Positions 43,738-46,355 of a stretch of DNA of 46,355 bases are shown here, in pieces. Below the pieces are notes generated by a model. The model did not search any database. It was not told where the DNA came from and saw only the letters and a program-made list of their open reading frames with translations. Origin of the DNA: an uncultured Acholeplasmatales bacterium (GTDB lineage: Bacteria; Bacillota_I; Bacilli_A; Acholeplasmatales; Anaeroplasmataceae). Made by a program: the position numbers and the translations under genes. Every line of letters starts with the position of its first letter. The stretch's first letter is position 1. The stretch spans positions 1 through 46,355 of the forward strand of contig CALUXR010000015.1 in NCBI GenBank assembly GCA_944324795.1, read 5' to 3'.

Positions 43738-46112
43738 TGGAATATACACAAAATAGAGAATTATCATGGCTAAAATTTAATGAGAGATGTTTAGATGAAG
43801 CGAATAATATTAATATTCCTATTTTAGAAAGATTAAATTTTTTTCAAATTTTTAATTCTAATTTAGATGAATTTTTTATGATTAGAGTAGGTTCATTAAA
43901 AGATTTATATTTATTAAATGAAGTAGTAATAGATACTAAAACTGGGATGACACCTTATGATCAATTGATTAATATATATCAAAGAGTTAAAGAATTATAT
44001 TTAAAAAGGGAAGAAATATATAAAAACTTAATTAAAGATTTAACTTTATCTAATATTAATATAATTCAATCTAAGAATTTAAATGAAGATGAAGAAAAGA
44101 AAATAAAAAAGATAATAAAAGGCGAATTGATGCCGTTTTTATCACCTCAACTAATTGATTTTAATCATCCTTTTCCAAACCTTGAAAATAAAGTTAGTTA
44201 TATTATTGTAACTCTTGCTGATAAAGCTAATAAAGATGTGTTTGGTATATTAGAAATTAATTCTAAATTAAATAAAATGATTACATTAAACAACAAATAT
44301 TTATTTGTTGAAAAGCTATTATATGATTATATAGATATTATATTTAAAGGATATAAAATTAAGACTAAAAATATTATTAGAATTACTCGTAACGGTGATT
44401 TAAATGTTGAAGATAGTATTTTAGAAGAACATGATGATTTTCGTAAATTGATGAAACAATTATTAAAGAAAAGAAAAACATTAACTCCAGTCCGTCTTGA
44501 ATGTCATAAAAAATTAGATGACAGATTAAAGGAATATTTAATGAATAAATTAGAATTAGAAGAGCGAGAAGTTTTTATATCTAAAGCTCCATTTGATTTA
44601 GCTTTTTTAAATGTTTTAAGAAAAAATGCCCAATATAAAACATATTTATATCCTAAATTAGAACATGTAAAACCTGCTTATTTAAATCCAGATGATAATA
44701 TTATTAATCAAGTTAAAAAACAAGATGTTTTGTTATTTTATCCTTTTAATAGTATTGATCCATTTATTAAATTAATCAAAGAAGCTGCCTATTCTAAAAA
44801 CGTTCAATCTATTAAAATTACAATATATCGTTTAGCTAGTAAATCAAGACTTGTAGATTATTTATGTCAAGCTGCTGAAATGGGGAAAGAAGTAACTGTC
44901 TTAATTGAATTAAGAGCTCGTTTTGATGAAGCTAATAATATAGATTATTCTGAAAAACTTGAAGAATCTGGTTGTAAGGTAATGTATGGTTTTGATGAAT
45001 TTAAAGTTCATTCTAAATTATGTTTAATAACTGAAAATGATAATGGCAAGGTAAGTTATGTTACTCAAATAGGTACAGGTAATTATAATGAAACTACAGT
45101 TAATATTTATACTGATTATAGCTTAATCACAACTAATTATGAAATAGGATATGATGCTTCAATGTTTTTTAATAACATGTTATTAAGTGAACTAGATTAT
45201 AAATATGATCACTTATTAGTATCACCTTATCATATGAGAAAAGAGCTTTTAGATTTAATAGAAAAAGAAATTGAAAAAGGGCCTAATGGCTACATTTTTT
45301 TAAAACTTAATTCCATTACAGATATTAAATTAATTAATAAATTACAAGAAGCTAGCAACGCTAAAGTTAAGATTAATATGATTATTAGAGGGATTTGTTG
45401 TATTTTACCAAATGTTTTAGGTTATACTGAAAATATTACAATTCATAGTATTGTTGGTCGTTTCTTAGAACATAGCCGAATTTATCAATTTGGAAAAGGA
45501 GAAGATTCTAAAATCTATATATCATCTGCCGATTGGATGACTCGTAATACTGTAAGAAGGGTTGAAGTTGCAGTACCAATTTTAGATCCTAGAATAAAAC
45601 AACAAATTTTAGATGATATTGATATTATGTGGTCTGATAATGTTAATGGTAGAATATTAGATAATGAGGGCAATTATCATAAATTAGAACAAAATGATAT
45701 TTTAATTGATTCACATAAATATTTTTTATCTTCTAATAATAATATTGAAGTTAAAAAGAAGAATACTTTAATTAATGAATTCAATAAATATTTAAAAGAA
45801 AATAATATTAATGCATTAAGAAAAGTAATGTATGAAAAAGAAGAATTAGCTTATAATATTAATTTTGAATATCAAATTAATAATAAATATATTGAAGCTA
45901 TTAATGTTTTAAAAGATGATAAAGCAAATATTCATTTAATTGCTAAATATTTATATATTAATAAGGTATTAGAAAATAATAATGATAAATTATATATAAT
46001 TATTAAAAATAATAATAAAATAAATATTATTAATCAATTTCAAAAATTTGGTATTAAGGCATTTAATGAAAATAATATTATGAATTTAATAGATGAGATT
46101 AAGACGGTTTAG
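43734..46112 (+). CDS. ppk1: Polyphosphate kinase 1 with C-terminal extension
   Basis: It makes polyphosphate from ATP. The N-terminus is NRELSWLKFNERCLDEA, with FNSNLDEFFMIRVG. The autophosphorylated His is His426 in FKVHSKLCLI, and the second active-site His lies in GRFLEHSRIY (about 579), followed by SADWMTRN. The core ends near residue 665, where PPK1 normally stops around 690. A further 125 residues, rich in Asn, Ile and Lys, follow (about 668-792) with no family I recognise. ATG ATG at the start overlaps the ppx stop. Confidence 0.94.
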   Translation: MMEYTQNRELSWLKFNERCLDEANNINIPILERLNFFQIFNSNLDEFFMIRVGSLKDLYLLNEVVIDTKTGMTPYDQLINIYQRVKELYLKREEIYKNLIKDLTLSNINIIQSKNLNEDEEKKIKKIIKGELMPFLSPQLIDFNHPFPNLENKVSYIIVTLADKANKDVFGILEINSKLNKMITLNNKYLFVEKLLYDYIDIIFKGYKIKTKNIIRITRNGDLNVEDSILEEHDDFRKLMKQLLKKRKTLTPVRLECHKKLDDRLKEYLMNKLELEEREVFISKAPFDLAFLNVLRKNAQYKTYLYPKLEHVKPAYLNPDDNIINQVKKQDVLLFYPFNSIDPFIKLIKEAAYSKNVQSIKITIYRLASKSRLVDYLCQAAEMGKEVTVLIELRARFDEANNIDYSEKLEESGCKVMYGFDEFKVHSKLCLITENDNGKVSYVTQIGTGNYNETTVNIYTDYSLITTNYEIGYDASMFFNNMLLSELDYKYDHLLVSPYHMRKELLDLIEKEIEKGPNGYIFLKLNSITDIKLINKLQEASNAKVKINMIIRGICCILPNVLGYTENITIHSIVGRFLEHSRIYQFGKGEDSKIYISSADWMTRNTVRRVEVAVPILDPRIKQQILDDIDIMWSDNVNGRILDNEGNYHKLEQNDILIDSHKYFLSSNNNIEVKKKNTLINEFNKYLKENNINALRKVMYEKEELAYNINFEYQINNKYIEAINVLKDDKANIHLIAKYLYINKVLENNNDKLYIIIKNNNKINIINQFQKFGIKAFNENNIMNLIDEIKTV

Positions 46113-46123
46113 GCTGTCTTTTT
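46101..46123 (+). terminator. Intrinsic terminator of ppx-ppk1
   Basis: AAGACGG and CTGTCTT pair, with one G-T pair, and are followed by T residues. The stem includes the last ppk1 codons and the stop. Confidence 0.65.
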
Positions 46124-46305
46124 CTTATAATTAATTTTGTAAGATATTTGTTGTCATAGGGATTTTATAGGAATTTTCTTTTATATTTTTTTAGTTTTTA
46201 TGATATTTTTATAAAAAAATAGAATTTTTTTAAAATTAAATAATTTTGAATTAAGAAAAAACTTTATTTTTATATATGATAATCTCGTTTTCGACAGTTT
46301 TATAG
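46124..46305. other. AT-rich intergenic region at the right edge
   Basis: Long A and T runs; I see no gene, promoter with both boxes, or repeat in it. Confidence 0.4.
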
Positions 46306-46335
46306 AAAAAACGTGGCAATTACCACGTTTTTTTG
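46306..46335. terminator. Strong bidirectional hairpin near the right edge
   Basis: AAAAAACGTGG (46306-46316) and CCACGTTTTTT (46323-46333) pair around CAATTA. A runs on one side and T runs on the other let it work in either direction, probably for a minus-strand gene beyond the window. Confidence 0.7.
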
Positions 46336-46355
46336 ATTTTATAGTGTTGTTAATT

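Overview
The window is a very AT-rich bacterial chromosome segment with densely packed genes. It looks like an uncultured gut-type member of the Bacilli or Mycoplasmatota-like Bacillota (for example the RF39, Erysipelotrichales or Acholeplasma neighbourhood); this is inferred from gene content and order, not from a marker tree. Supporting points are the Bacillus-type order rpsF-ssb-rpsR-gdpP-rplI-dnaB, a T-box in front of trpS, Spx, BofA, a bile-salt-hydrolase-type enzyme, strong GGAGG ribosome sites and frequent extended -10 promoters. Several genes end in TGA (the first ABC gene, prfA, ppx), so the code is the standard one and not the mycoplasma code.

Layout. 1-232: an edge region with an orphan minus-strand promoter, cre-like box and start codon but no intact gene. 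242-4593: two overlapping ABC ATPase-permease (FtsX/MacB-type) fusions. 4687-13330: a co-directional set with a large DUF4011/SF1 helicase carrying a degenerate nuclease-like tail, a bile salt hydrolase-family enzyme, a BofA-like protein, an M16C metallopeptidase and a DUF2238-like membrane protein. 13348-13656 (minus): a TIGR04076 protein. 13778-17584: TatD, an HtrA-like lipoprotein, a CDF metal exporter and a small membrane protein. 17751-18816: rpsF-ssb-rpsR behind a promoter and a hairpin leader. 18921-26292: an operon of a GdpP-L9 fusion, dnaB, prfA, prmC, tsaC and a GH105-type pectin hydrolase. 26493-35478: a complete peptide ABC transporter (oppABCDF) plus a DUF3899 protein, with four of the five transporter proteins strongly enlarged. 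35510-36709 (minus): trpS with its T-box leader. 36762-38378: an ISAs1-like insertion sequence with perfect 12-bp ends, an extra small ORF and a frameshifted transposase. 38444-41520: spx, a CYTH protein (minus), NAD kinase and gap. 41800-42555: a decayed AlbA_2/HATPase regulator. 42835-46112: ppx and ppk1, an overlapping polyphosphate pair.

How it fits together. Most of the window is housekeeping: replication, translation, tRNA modification, cyclic-di-AMP turnover, glycolysis and polyphosphate. Added to this are functions that suit a gut commensal: peptide import, bile or amide hydrolysis, and trimming of pectin fragments. Three cre-like boxes (left edge, upstream of oppA, upstream of gap) suggest CcpA-type carbon control.

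The least ordinary items are the in-frame GdpP-ribosomal protein L9 fusion with an internal Shine-Dalgarno and ATG at the junction, the large lysine/glutamate-rich insertions placed differently in OppD and OppF, and the helicase whose nuclease-like tail has lost its expected Asp. I did not find a clear, wholly new multi-gene system, CRISPR array, tRNA or rRNA.
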